Shown one piece after another: positions 42,977-52,403 of a DNA stretch of 64,000 nucleotides; position 1 is the stretch's first letter, and every line of letters begins with the position of its first letter. A program made the translations under genes and the position numbers. The notes under the pieces were generated by a model that worked only from the letters and a program-made list of their open reading frames with translations, had not been told where the DNA came from and ran no database searches. Source of the stretch: Axinella damicornis (Eukaryota > Porifera > Demospongiae > Axinellida > Axinellidae); NCBI GenBank assembly GCA_963931865.1, contig OZ007507.1, positions 3,874,077 through 3,938,076 of the forward strand, read 5' to 3'.

Positions 42977-43960
42977 ATGGCAAACCCAGAAAGAGATCCC
43001 GAGCGTCGGACAGAGGCTCTCTCAGACTTGGAGAGCGAGTCGTCAGGGGAGGAGGAAGGAACGGATACCGTCAGTCTGGAGAAGCTGCAAGCACTCGGTA
43101 AATTGACACCACGCACAATGCATTTACCACTGCATGCAGTACAAGTCCAAGTCCTGCAGTACATTTGAAGAGCACTATTACGTTATATAGTTGTGTGTTT
43201 GTGTGTGTGTGATCAGGAATGTAGCCTCACGCAGAGGAGTCTGGCGTATGCCAGAACAGTACAAGTGCAGTTTGTTCCGTGTGCGTTGTGTGTTTGTGTG
43301 TGTGTGATCAGGAATGTAGCCTCACGCAGAGGAGTCTGGCGTATGCCAGAACAGTACAAGTGCAGTTTGTTCCGTGTGCATGCAAAATATGGCCGTAGCC
43401 ATTTCATGGGATGGAACGGAGCAGTGAACAGCTATGAAAGTCCTCACTGCAGTATGTAATCTCCACAAACTGCATACATTGGATAAAGCTCGATGAGCTG
43501 TATGCAATTGTTGGTGGACAGAATAGCTATGGCTCAGAGTTCTACAAAATCATGTGGGCAGAAGGTTGCATATGGCTAACTTTGGCCATAACTCTAACAC
43601 TAACCTTCACATTCTAGCATATGGGAGCAAGGAAATTTTCCAAGGATTCCATTCTGTGAAATAGCCACGACCCGAAACGTTGACTGTAGACTCTCATGTT
43701 GGCGTGTTCCATAAGCACAATGTGCACATAATGCATGCACAAAATAAGTAGAAGTTTACAGTGACTGTTCACCATCTCCTTCAGGCTCCTCCCCAGCACT
43801 GCGGGAGATGCTGAGAAATGAGCACCTTCGTATGCTACTACTGGAGATAGACCAATCACAGCACCCCACTCGGGCACTCCGCCGAGCCCTGAACTTCCCT
43901 ATATTTTTGGAATTCAGAGACGAATGTCTCAGAATATGTGGACTGAGACAAGTGGATTGA
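42977..43960 (+). CDS. ZNHIT3-like protein lacking the HIT zinc finger
   Basis: Two exons, 42977-43097 and 43785-43960; phase 1 closes and gives 98 aa. The acidic stretch ESESSGEEEGTDTVSLEKLQ followed by LGSSPALREMLRNEHLRMLL and FPIFLEFRDECLRICG follows the C-terminal half of ZNHIT3 (TRIP3), which contacts NUFIP1 in box C/D snoRNP assembly. The N-terminal treble-clef zf-HIT motif of ~40 residues is absent. Upstream lies only the 73-bp divergent promoter and then a gene on the other strand, so no finger exon fits nearby. Either the finger is truly lost or the real start is far upstream. AATAAA follows 31 bp after the stop. Confidence 0.72.
43196..43383. repeat. perfect 94-bp tandem duplication in the ZNHIT3-like intron
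   Basis: The block from tgtttgtgtgtgtgtgatca through cagtttgttccgtgtgc occurs twice, back to back, with no visible difference. Each copy contains an inverted pair (gtctggcgtatgccagaac). Confidence 0.9.
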
Positions 43961-43991
43961 GGTTCCACTTGTGATGATGTCATAGTGATGT

Positions 43992-43997
43992 AATAAA
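43992..43997 (+). terminator. poly(A) signal AATAAA
   Basis: Canonical AATAAA, 31 bp after the stop codon of the ZNHIT3-like gene. Confidence 0.7.
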
Positions 43998-44130
43998 CAA
44001 TCATGACAGCTGCCCAAGGACACGTTTGCAGAACTACCACTTGATCTTTCACGGTTACACCATGTAGCAATGCCGCTAGTCTTCACTGTAATCTTCACTG
44101 GTACTACTGAAGCAGATGAGATTTAAGTGT

Positions 44131-44202
44131 GGGGGTATAGCTCAGTGGTAGAGCATTCGACTGCAGATCGAGAGGTCCCCGGTTCAAATCCGGGTGCCCC
44201 CT
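44131..44202 (+). tRNA. tRNA-Cys (anticodon GCA)
   Basis: A 72-nt cloverleaf: acceptor stem gggggta / tgccccc, D arm gctcagtggtagagc, anticodon loop ctGCAga, T arm ccccggttcaaatccgggg-like with the B box ggttcaaatcc, and discriminator T. No intron and no encoded CCA, as expected for a nuclear gene. It is followed within a few bases by a T run. Confidence 0.97.
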
Positions 44203-44205
44203 CAC

Positions 44206-44218
44206 TCTTTTTTTTTCT
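44206..44218 (+). terminator. RNA polymerase III T-run terminator
   Basis: tcttttttttt begins 4 nt after the tRNA-Cys end; a run of nine or so T residues on the sense strand is a standard Pol III stop. Confidence 0.85.
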
Positions 44219-44287
44219 CCCCCTGTTTCCTAGCTACAATCTGTTAAACCTCGTTCCCAGACCTTTCATCCACGCTCCCATTATACT

Positions 44288-44490
44288 AAAAGCAATCCCC
44301 ACTGGGGTTGGTTGAGCAAGACTCACATAGCCTTGTTCCCAGGCCTACCCCGTTTTTTCTGTTCTTCGGTTTCCGTTGACAATCCATGTATTATTGTCAA
44401 CGGAAACCGAAGAACATAAAAAATGGGGTAGGCCTGGGAACGAGGCTAGGTGAGTCTTGCTCAACCAACCCCAGTGGGGATTGCCTTTAG
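44288..44490. mobile_element. 200-bp nested palindrome containing a hairpin element
   Basis: The outer arms (agcaatccccactggggttg... and ...ccaaccccagtggggattgc) are inverted copies. They enclose a TAGCCTTG...CGAGGCTA element (44328-44448) of the same subfamily as 41779-41899. The element is flanked by inverted, not direct, sequence (gactcac / gtgagtc), so the entire 200 bp is one palindrome. It lies about 85 bp after the tRNA. Confidence 0.85.
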
Positions 44491-44499
44491 TTGGCTGGA

Positions 44500-46133
44500 G
44501 TCAAGATCCATGATGCTACAGGTATGCTGCTGACGGAAGGGAAAAGCCTATGACTAACGTCTTTCTGGGTAGAATATGTCCAAATGTATACTGTGTTATG
44601 CATGACCAAATTCTAAGGCCCTACACTAACTACATTGAATGGAAAAGCAAAAAAAACAGCTCTACATACATTGCAATGCAAAGTGGAAACTGACTCAGGC
44701 GTCACCCTCCTTCCAAAAGCTCATGTCTATCTCACTGAATTCATGGAAAGCCCACTGTCTCTTCCAACTAACGTCGAAATGTCCTTGCCTCTTCACTGAG
44801 CGGCAGAGAGCTATATAATTTGTATCCGCACTGCCCGTGGCTAGTTTCAAATATTTTTGGCGGGAAGTCTCGGTCAGGTGGCACGCGCATGCGCAACAGG
44901 ATACATCTGGTTTAGGTATAAATACTAATTTTGGTAGCAAGTTTTGGCGGGAAGTCGGGATGGCGTGTTCGCTTGCAGACTGGGGTCTGAACATTGCCTC
45001 CCCAATAACCGAGTACGAGGTCGGGCCCCTCTGTACATACCGGTTCTCGACTTCCCCGCCTAGCAGCCGGAGTACGCCGGTTCCCATCTGACCACCGAAG
45101 CTAAAGGTGTCTGGTTGAAAGCAGGTCGCCCTCCTGTGATTCCAGACACGCCTATCCAGCGCTCCTGAGGCTGTCACTTCGGTTCTGACCTGTCACGGAG
45201 GGATGGGTGTGTTGCTAGGTTGTTTTTTTTTCCTTTTTTTTTACCTCTTTTTTCCCTTTTTCATTTTTTTTCTCTTTCAGCTGGCTTTAATAGCTATGCT
45301 AAAACTGGTAGCATCCAAATTATGTAATCAAGGCTTTATGTTCTTAATACTTTTTATGCACTGCTTGACCACCAGTAAAGTAGTGCTGGGAGACTTTCTT
45401 GTTCCTAGTTTGTCTTTCAGCTGATTAATTCTAGCTATACCAGAACTGCCAAATTAAGGGTTTTTTGATACACTGCTTGATGCCATTGAAGTGTGACCTT
45501 TCATGGAGGGATCGAAAACTGGCAGCATCCAATATGTGATCAAGTAGTCTAGCTGCTAGACCCTCTCCCTCCCGGAAATGAAGTAACGGAATTTCCATTT
45601 CCGGGAGGGAGAGGAGGGTCAATAGCAGCTATATAGACTAGTGATCAAGCGGCTCTAAACTATTCTTTATGCACTGCAGAAGCTAAAAGGATGATAGTGA
45701 TACTGGTAGCCTCCTGTGATTCCATGCAGTCATATGCATACCTATTATATCCAGATCCCCGGGCAGCATAATTATACGTGTGTCTAGCCTCGTTCCCAGG
45801 CCGCATGAATGTGTGTCAGACCTTTCACAGAGGGATGGGAGGTCACTAGCTAGGCTGGCCATGGTCTGTCTCTGTTCATGGAAGGGAAGAGCTTGTTCTC
45901 TTTTTTTTTCTGCTTGTATGGCTTGTCTTTCTTGTTTTCTAAAGGGCGTGTCCCTCCTTTAAGGATATAGTCAAATCCATGCAGACTGTAATAATAATTC
46001 AACTCGAACAGCCTCATTGCCAAGTCATTCCCCTCCCTGAAGAACAAAACCATACAGTTTAAAACTGTTCATTGGGTTATACAGCACACAGCTATCATTA
46101 AACTTAAACAGATTGAGAGAATTGGTAAACAGA
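44500..46133. other. gene-free interval with paired E2F-like sites
   Basis: No gene can be supported. Two copies of ttttggcgggaagtc (44854-44868 and 44942-44956), an E2F-type core, lie 87 bp apart in the same orientation just before an ATG at 44960. The frame from this ATG is 44 codons long and unrecognised. A 160-codon frame on the other strand (44695-45177) is also unrecognised. Beyond 45200 the DNA is T-rich. Confidence 0.45.
45545..45642. mobile_element. ~98-bp palindrome with CTCCCTCCCGGAAAT arms
   Basis: agaccctctccctcccggaa faces ttccgggagggagaggaggg, and the flanking agtctagctgct / agcagctatatagact continues the inversion. It is probably a hairpin-type element of a different family. 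Confidence 0.7.
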
Positions 46134-49100
46134 CTATTGTTCGTTCATTGTCACAGTTCTACTGCTACTCTTGGCACGGTTCTGACTTTGAGGCTCTGCT
46201 TTACTTGGCTGCTTAGCCAACAGTGGGCTGGCTTTGAGCGGGGGTGTCTGCATACTTCCGGCAGGGAGGGTGGGCTGGGGGCTGGCAATCTTCTTCAGCA
46301 CAGGCATTGTTGGTGTAGGGGATTTCCCCATGGCAGGAAGGGGAGCTAGGGGTTGGGGTTGTTTTAGAGGTTCTTGGGGTAATAGCTTTAGTGTTGGCAT
46401 ACTGGTATGCACAGCTGTTCCCTGGGTGTGTGGGGTGGTGAGGGTGTGTGGTGGTTGAGGGTGCGTGAAATGGGGAGGGAAGTGTGATATTAGATAGGGG
46501 TTTCAAAGAAAGATTTTTCCCATCTACCTGCTGTGCTGGTGTAGGGAGGTTGGAGGGTCTCAGCTTGGGAGGGGTTTGCAGAATGGGAGGAGAGGGTGTG
46601 GCAGTTCTTACAGATGTGGGTGCAGGTTTGAGGGGCGGGGTCATGGTGCTGGCACTAATTGGGCGTCTGGTGGAGACAGGCTGAAAGGAAAGATCATTGC
46701 CACTGTAGTACAAGCACAGACGTTTTTCTGCAGTTATTCTAGCAACACGGACATGCATCCCACTCACCGTCACACTGACGTAGCCATGTGCTGCTGGCTG
46801 TCCCGGACTCCCAGCTACCCTCGACACACGCACAACAGTGCTCCCTGGACCACGTACAACTTGCAATGGAGGCATGCGTACACCAGGGCTCCCTACCCCC
46901 AGCCCGCCAACAACATTTACTCCTGTGCTCCCAGCTTGAGTGCTAACCAACATAGTTGGCTTCTGTATGCTGGGGGACACCAAGAGTCTACTGGTAGTCA
47001 TCCCAGAGGGAACTGCTGGTACAATCGGCCGAACTTTACGACTAGGGGCCGGGGGCGGACTACGAATGAGACTTCGGATGACGGGGTTGGTGGCAGTGAG
47101 TGGTATTCTCATAGCCCAAGAGACAGTGGGAGGGATTTGCTGGGATGGGGGAGGAGGACGTTGTGAGACAGTCTGGACACCTGCTTGCTGAACTGAGAGG
47201 GGCTGCTCTTCTCTTTGAACCACTTTGCTGCTGCAGAGGAGAGCCAGAGAGAAGAAATCCAGATCACAGGACCAAACACTAGTTACTGCACGTGGAAATA
47301 AAGTCAAATCTGCCTCCCACCAACATTGCCTCATTACCCACCCCAGCATTTGTCACTTGCAGTACAAACGCTGGGGTGAGGCGGCCTGGATATGAGGCTA
47401 CCACCAACACACTTACCCCGCTAGCAGTCCATCCGCAAACATGGTACTGCAAGTGAAGAAAACATAAACATGTCAAATAATAATCTCATTCCCAGACCAC
47501 TTCAGTCAATTCAAGTACTGGTGTTCTGGAATGGAGACAAGAGAGTGCATGCATGATGACATCATCGTTAACGATGATGTCACAATGATGTTATCATGCG
47601 CTCTTGGTACATGTACAAAGCACTAGAGAAAAACATTCATCGGCAGCTACCGTATTTGACACATACTGTGCACTAGGTGCCATCATTCCTGTAACACCGA
47701 CAGCCTGATCCCGCCGTGCGGGTTGCTGCAAATGAGGAGGAGCAGGAGGAAGGGAAGGAAGAGGAGGAGGGAGGGTGGCAGCTGGAACTGGGGGCTCTGA
47801 AAGCATCTCTGCACATTGGAACACTTCTTTGGCAATCTGGAAAGAGGGAGATTGTAATTGAGTACCTTTGGTTGCATGTTACAGGTTAATACAGCCTCGG
47901 TTCCAGGCCGTAGGAGAACGGCCTGGGGCCAAGGCTAAGCTTAATCCAGCCTTGCCGTATATAGGAGAATGGCCTGAGACCAAGATCTGACCTCAGTCCC
48001 AGGTCATAGGGGAACGGCGTGGGACCAAGGCTAAGGTTCATTTGGCTTGCACAAAATTCTGTCAAACATACCTCTTCTGGGTTGCATGGCTGGGCCACGT
48101 CTGACAGCCTTGGCTTCTTCCAGCAGTTGGAATACTGGACAGGGCGGGACACAGAGAGGACATGGAGGACAGTGTGGGACACAAATTGGACAGGGAAGAG
48201 TGTGGGACACAAATAGGACAGGGTTGGATGGAGAGGACATGGAGGACAGGGTGGGGTGGAGAGGACATGGAGGACAGTGTGGGACACAAATAGGACAGGG
48301 AGGACAGTGTGGGACACAAACAGGACAGGGTTGGATGGAGAGGACATGGAGGACAGGGTGGGGTGGAGAGGACATGGAGGACAGTGTGGGACACAAATAG
48401 GACAGGGAGGACAGTGTGGGGTAGAGAGGACATGGAGGACAGTGTGGGATCGATGGAGCAGACATTGAGGACAGGGTGGGGTAGAGAGGAGGGTGGGATG
48501 GAGCGGAGGGTGGGATGGAGCGGACATTGAGGACAGGGTGGGGTAGAGAGGAGGGTGGGATGGAGCGGACATTGAGGACAGGGTGGGGTAGAGAGGAGGG
48601 TGGGATGGAGCGGCCAGGGAAGGGCAGAGAGAACGTCCATGGAGGATAGTGGACTGAAAGAGTGTGTGTAGTAGGATGATCACTTACATCTCTTCTGATT
48701 GGTTGAGTGGTTCTCTGGAGAATGAAGTCGTGCAGTCGAAGCTTCTCTGGGGCCATACCCTCTGAGACCATGTGCATCCGAGAGCGATGGGCCTGCGAAC
48801 GACGCCTCAGGTACCTGCCAATGAATGACATTAAACTCATAAAGGGACAGGCACACACAACACACACACACACAGGCTTCCATAACAAAAGGTCTTCCAT
48901 TGTCTTCCCATTGGTTGCCATTGCTAACGTAAGATGTGCATTAATTGGAATGAAATGCGAGTATGAGTCTAGCCTCGTTCCCAGGCCAAAACGGCCTGGG
49001 AACGAGGCTAGTATGAGTCCAGTCTAGTTGTACATGTAGATGCAGGGGGGGTTGGAGAGTCTCATACTCACAAGTACTAATTGCAGGGGCACAAGGTAAA

Positions 49101-49854
49101 TAAGATTATCCCAAGATGAAACTATTACACACACACACACACGCACCTCCTCATGGAAGGAGTATGGAACTTCCTTCTATTGTATTGCAGTCTGTTGGTG
49201 ACACATACAACGTCAGTGCTCGGTTCCAGACAGACCGGCGGTTGTGTGGCCAGCAACAGTCGGCTCTCAAGAAACAGCTTCTCCTCCTGCAAGTTGAAAT
49301 ATAGAAATGAACTGCTTGTTTTCATGATTCACAGAAAGCCAGTGACCTTGTCAGTATTACAGATGGAGCTTTAAAAGCTTGGAGAGAAGGAAAACGTCGT
49401 CCACTAAATGTACTCCATCTAGATGAATAGCTAGGGCAATACGTTGTCCTATGGCACCATTCAGAAACTGATTGCACAATATCTAGTCTCTGGTTTGCAA
49501 ATGATATCGCCTGAAGGTTTCAAACTGTAGCAAGGAAATGAAACTTTGTGAAGACTGCTGGTATTAATCCGTGTTACCTATCAACATTAGCCTACAGACT
49601 GCTTCCCTCCCATCAGATTGAAAGAGGAAATGGGGAGGGGAGGAAGGGAAGAGAGATGATGGGAGGAGGGAGAGGAGGAGGGAAGGGGAAGACGAGGGAA
49701 AGAGGAAGAAGAGAAGAGGAGGAAGGGAAGAGAGATGGGGAGGAAGGAGAGGAGGAGGGAAGGGGAAGACGAGGGAAAGAGGAAGAGGAGAATAGGAGGA
49801 AGGGGAGAGAGGAAGGGCAAGAGGGGGAGGAATAAGGGGAGACAGGAGGGGAGA

Positions 49855-49893
<39 letters not shown>

Positions 49894-50181
49894 AGTGGAG
49901 GACAATGGTAACAGCTTACTGGAGAGCATTTTGTTTCTTGGGCTATTTCATTCACCGTGGCCAGAATGGTCTGCAAGGGAAAAAAGTGCTACAGCTGCTT
50001 CACAGACTTCATGTGCCTCAGCACCATGTTAGAACCCCCTACGCACCTCTGTGGTTGGTCTCAGCAGAAGGAGGTGCCTGTTGTAGTTGCTGCTACCCAT
50101 CTGGGAGGGGCTACGATAGTCCCGTACCTCACACACCACACAGCCACTGTACATGTGACAGTGCTATATAGTGTGTTTTGT

Positions 50182-50230
<49 letters not shown>

Positions 50231-50481
50231 ATGAGTTATCATCGCAGCTGAAGGTCCATAGCTAGCCTCGTACCCAGGCGCGGAGGAAAGGCTCTTTCCT
50301 CCCGCGCATGGTAAGAGGAAATGAGCCTGGGTATGAGGCTAGTCCATAGCATGCCCATACACGTTTTGTAGTCATTTCAATACCTGGGTTTTCTCCAAGA
50401 CTTCCAGCAGAACAGGAGGAATCTGTAGAGAAGAAATACCAATATACTGTGGCCATCACCACAGAACAACACGTGCACACT

Positions 50482-50534
<53 letters not shown>

Positions 50535-51143
50535 TGCACACATACATATATACACACACGAACACTTAACAGTCCATGCCAACCTCTTGGTTATCAAGGT
50601 AGCTGAAGATCTCGTTGTCCTGTCCAGTGAGACAAACAAAGAGAGTTAGCGGTAAGGTCCATTCCTACACACCAAGGATTGTATTCCATACTCACCTCAT
50701 AAGGCAAGGCTATCTCCTCTCCTTCTCCATCTGGAGAGAAAAAATCACCTTATATGGCATGCTGCACTAGTGCTGTTGATACTCTCGGACTGGGGCGGGC
50801 AGGAGCGCATGAGCCACCGAACGCGGCGAAGGAGCGTCAAACTAGTATATAGTATAACTATAGACATGTTGTGATCCCTCATGCCTTACGGTCTTACATT
50901 TGTACCTTATATGGAAGACCATTGTCGTACCGCACAAACGCTAATTCGTCTTTCACACTTTACATAATGGCCTCTTGCCGTATAAAGTAAAAGCTAGGGA
51001 CGTGTGAATACCTACTACTTCCACTACGGCACGCATGCTGAGTTCGACGCTCCTTGGCTGCCTTCGGCAGATCATGCGCTCCTGGGCTGGGTGATGCCTA
51101 CTAAGGTTGTATATCGTGGTAAAGTAGAAGCAGTAGATACACT

Positions 51144-51174
<31 letters not shown>

Positions 51175-52245
51175 GGGGGGGGGGTGTATATGGTGCGTGT
51201 TGGGGTTGACACTGACCGTCACTGGGGCAGAGCATGAAGGAGTATCCCTCCTCATCAGAGCGGAGGTTGACGATCAGGGAGGGGCGAGCATGCTCAGGAG
51301 GGACACGTTGTAGAAGGTTTACTGCACTTCTGAATCTCTGTGTGGTGAGGGTTGATATGCAGGTGTGTGTGTGTAGTGTGTGTGGATGCACGTGTGTTAT
51401 GTGTGTATGTTGTGTGCATGTGTATGTAGTTGCATGTGTGTGCATGTGTGATTCACCGACTGACTCGTACAAAATTTGCAACTTTCATACCAGACTATTT
51501 AATTCTCTCCCTCTGTGTATTATTATGCCATGGTCCCCACATGTAGGCAGCGTTCCCTTTTCCATACGGACAATCACAGGTTGTGACCCTGGTCGCAGCA
51601 CTATGTACGGCGTGTCCTGGAGTGGCCATCCCATGGCAGGGCTCATGATAAAACTGACAATTTCTGATCAATTGTATCGTATGCCCAAGCAATGATATAG
51701 TTCAGACTACAACGTCAAAAGATCTATCACAGTTCGTCACAAGCAGATGATGTCAGTACAATGAGCTATATATAACTGAGCTTGTGACTAGGTACAATAC
51801 CTTGTCCGAGGATTTGTCTGCCGAGTTCTGAGTACACTCCACGTAGCAGTCGTGCAGGTGGTCGAACAGAGACACAGCACTACACAGACAATAGAAGCAA
51901 ATGAGTACATGTCACATCACTGGTTGCTATGACAACAGACCTCCCTGGCGGACGCCTCCTTCTCTGCACATTCTGACGATGGTTCTCAACAATTTTCTGT
52001 TGAAGGACACAATCAGTGTGATTATATGAAACAAGACGATAGAGAGAAAATCCATATGCTAAACAGCTTTCTACCAACCTAGCCACGCCCAACCCACATG
52101 AATTACTGTCGCTAACGGAAACTCGTAAATGACGATGCTAAGTTGCTAACGCTCTGTGGATGGTTACACGAGGCCCCAAAAATCTCTCTGTTTAAGATAA
52201 TAATTACTATAAACTCACCCATATTCTCTCTGGGTCACAGTCCAT
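46134..52245 (-). CDS. SUPT20H: SUPT20H (SPT20 homologue), SAGA coactivator subunit
   Basis: 16 exons, minus strand, about 695 aa: 52245-52219, 51996-51941, 51879-51801, 51337-51217, 50730-50696, 50619-50584, 50422-50384, 50163-50047, 49970-49920, 49286-49147, 48814-48688, 48134-48072, 47836-47661, 47446-47417, 47230-46528, 46421-46134. The SPT20 core (residues ~10-300) shows PSLIVNLRSDEEGYSFML, EIALPYE, IPPVLLEVLEKTQ, GCVVCEVRDYR, EEKLFLESRLLLATQPPVCLEP, VCVTNRLQYNRRKF and EKLRLHDFILQR in the orthologue's order. Residues ~300-695 are Pro/Ser/Gln-rich and disordered, also as in orthologues. Its role is scaffolding the SAGA histone acetyltransferase module in the nucleus. The exon 13 donor is uncertain: a GTCAAA site (exon end 47661) keeps frame, while the stronger-looking GTAGCT (47651) does not. 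The exon 6 donor GTTGGC is weak. Divergent from SPPL3. Confidence 0.9.
47530..47610. mobile_element. hairpin with perfect TGACATCATCGTTAACGATGATGTCA core
   Basis: A perfect 26-bp palindrome (centre near 47569) lies within looser inverted arms, acaagagagtgcatgcatga against tcatgcgctcttgg. Intronic in SUPT20H. Confidence 0.7.
48135..48640 (-). repeat. minisatellite of ggaggacagtgtgggacaca units abutting SUPT20H exon 12
   Basis: About 500 bp of ~40- and ~60-bp units (gagaggacatggaggacagtg type). The array starts in the polypyrimidine tract of the exon 12 acceptor (on the sense strand ...gccctgtccag) and extends upstream into intron 11. On the sense strand the units are pyrimidine-rich. Confidence 0.9.
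48970..49010. mobile_element. 41-bp TAGCCTCG hairpin element, perfect 9-bp TSD
   Basis: tagcctcgttcccaggcc, a 5-bp loop, then the exact inverse. gtatgagtc is duplicated on both sides (48961-48969, 49011-49019). The shortest family member with a perfect target duplication. Confidence 0.92.
49617..49892 (-). repeat. GA-rich minisatellite ending in poly(G)
   Basis: gggaggaagggaagagag-type units, then ~34 G residues (49859-49892). On the SUPT20H sense strand this is pyrimidine-rich. It lies in intron 9, between exons 9 and 10. Comparable G runs occur at 50198-50229 and 51159-51184 in the same gene. Confidence 0.92.
50263..50341. mobile_element. 79-bp TAGCCTCG hairpin element, perfect 9-bp TSD
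   Basis: tagcctcgtacccaggc ... gcctgggtatgaggcta with a less perfect interior. gtccatagc is duplicated (50254-50262, 50342-50350). SUPT20H intron 7. Confidence 0.88.
50792..51083. mobile_element. diverged CAGGAGC inverted-repeat element
   Basis: caggagcgcatgagcc and ggcgaaggagcgt near the left end face gatcatgcgctcctg at the right. The sequence resembles the better element at 56896-57318. SUPT20H intron 4. Confidence 0.5.
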
Positions 52246-52403
52246 GGCTGAAAGGCCTATCCCTCCACCCTGTAGACTCCAAAGTGGCGTTGCCCCAGCA
52301 AACACGCCTCTCTAAATACTTGAATTTGAAAAAAACTTTCCCGCGCAACTGATCTAATTACTTGAATTTGAAGTGAAAAATATTCCACGCGTGGTCTTGG
52401 ACG
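52246..52403. promoter_or_regulatory. 158-bp bidirectional promoter of SUPT20H and SPPL3
   Basis: The two start codons point away from each other across 158 bp. The interval contains two copies of tacttgaatttgaa (near 52317 and 52359) about 42 bp apart, the first followed by actttcccgcgc (E2F-like). No TATA box. Confidence 0.6.

Noticed and set aside
44127..44315. A 62-codon frame over the tRNA (MWGYSSVVEHS...)
   Set aside because: It is the well-known translation artefact of a tRNA gene.
44695..45177. A 160-codon minus-strand frame
   Set aside because: It has no recognisable motif, overlaps the E2F-site region on the other strand and has no splice support. It is kept only as an unrecognised frame.
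48031..48921. Long minus-strand frames rich in Cys-Pro-Leu-His
   Set aside because: They consist mainly of the ggaggacagtgtggg minisatellite; the real coding parts are exons 11 and 12 of SUPT20H at its two ends.
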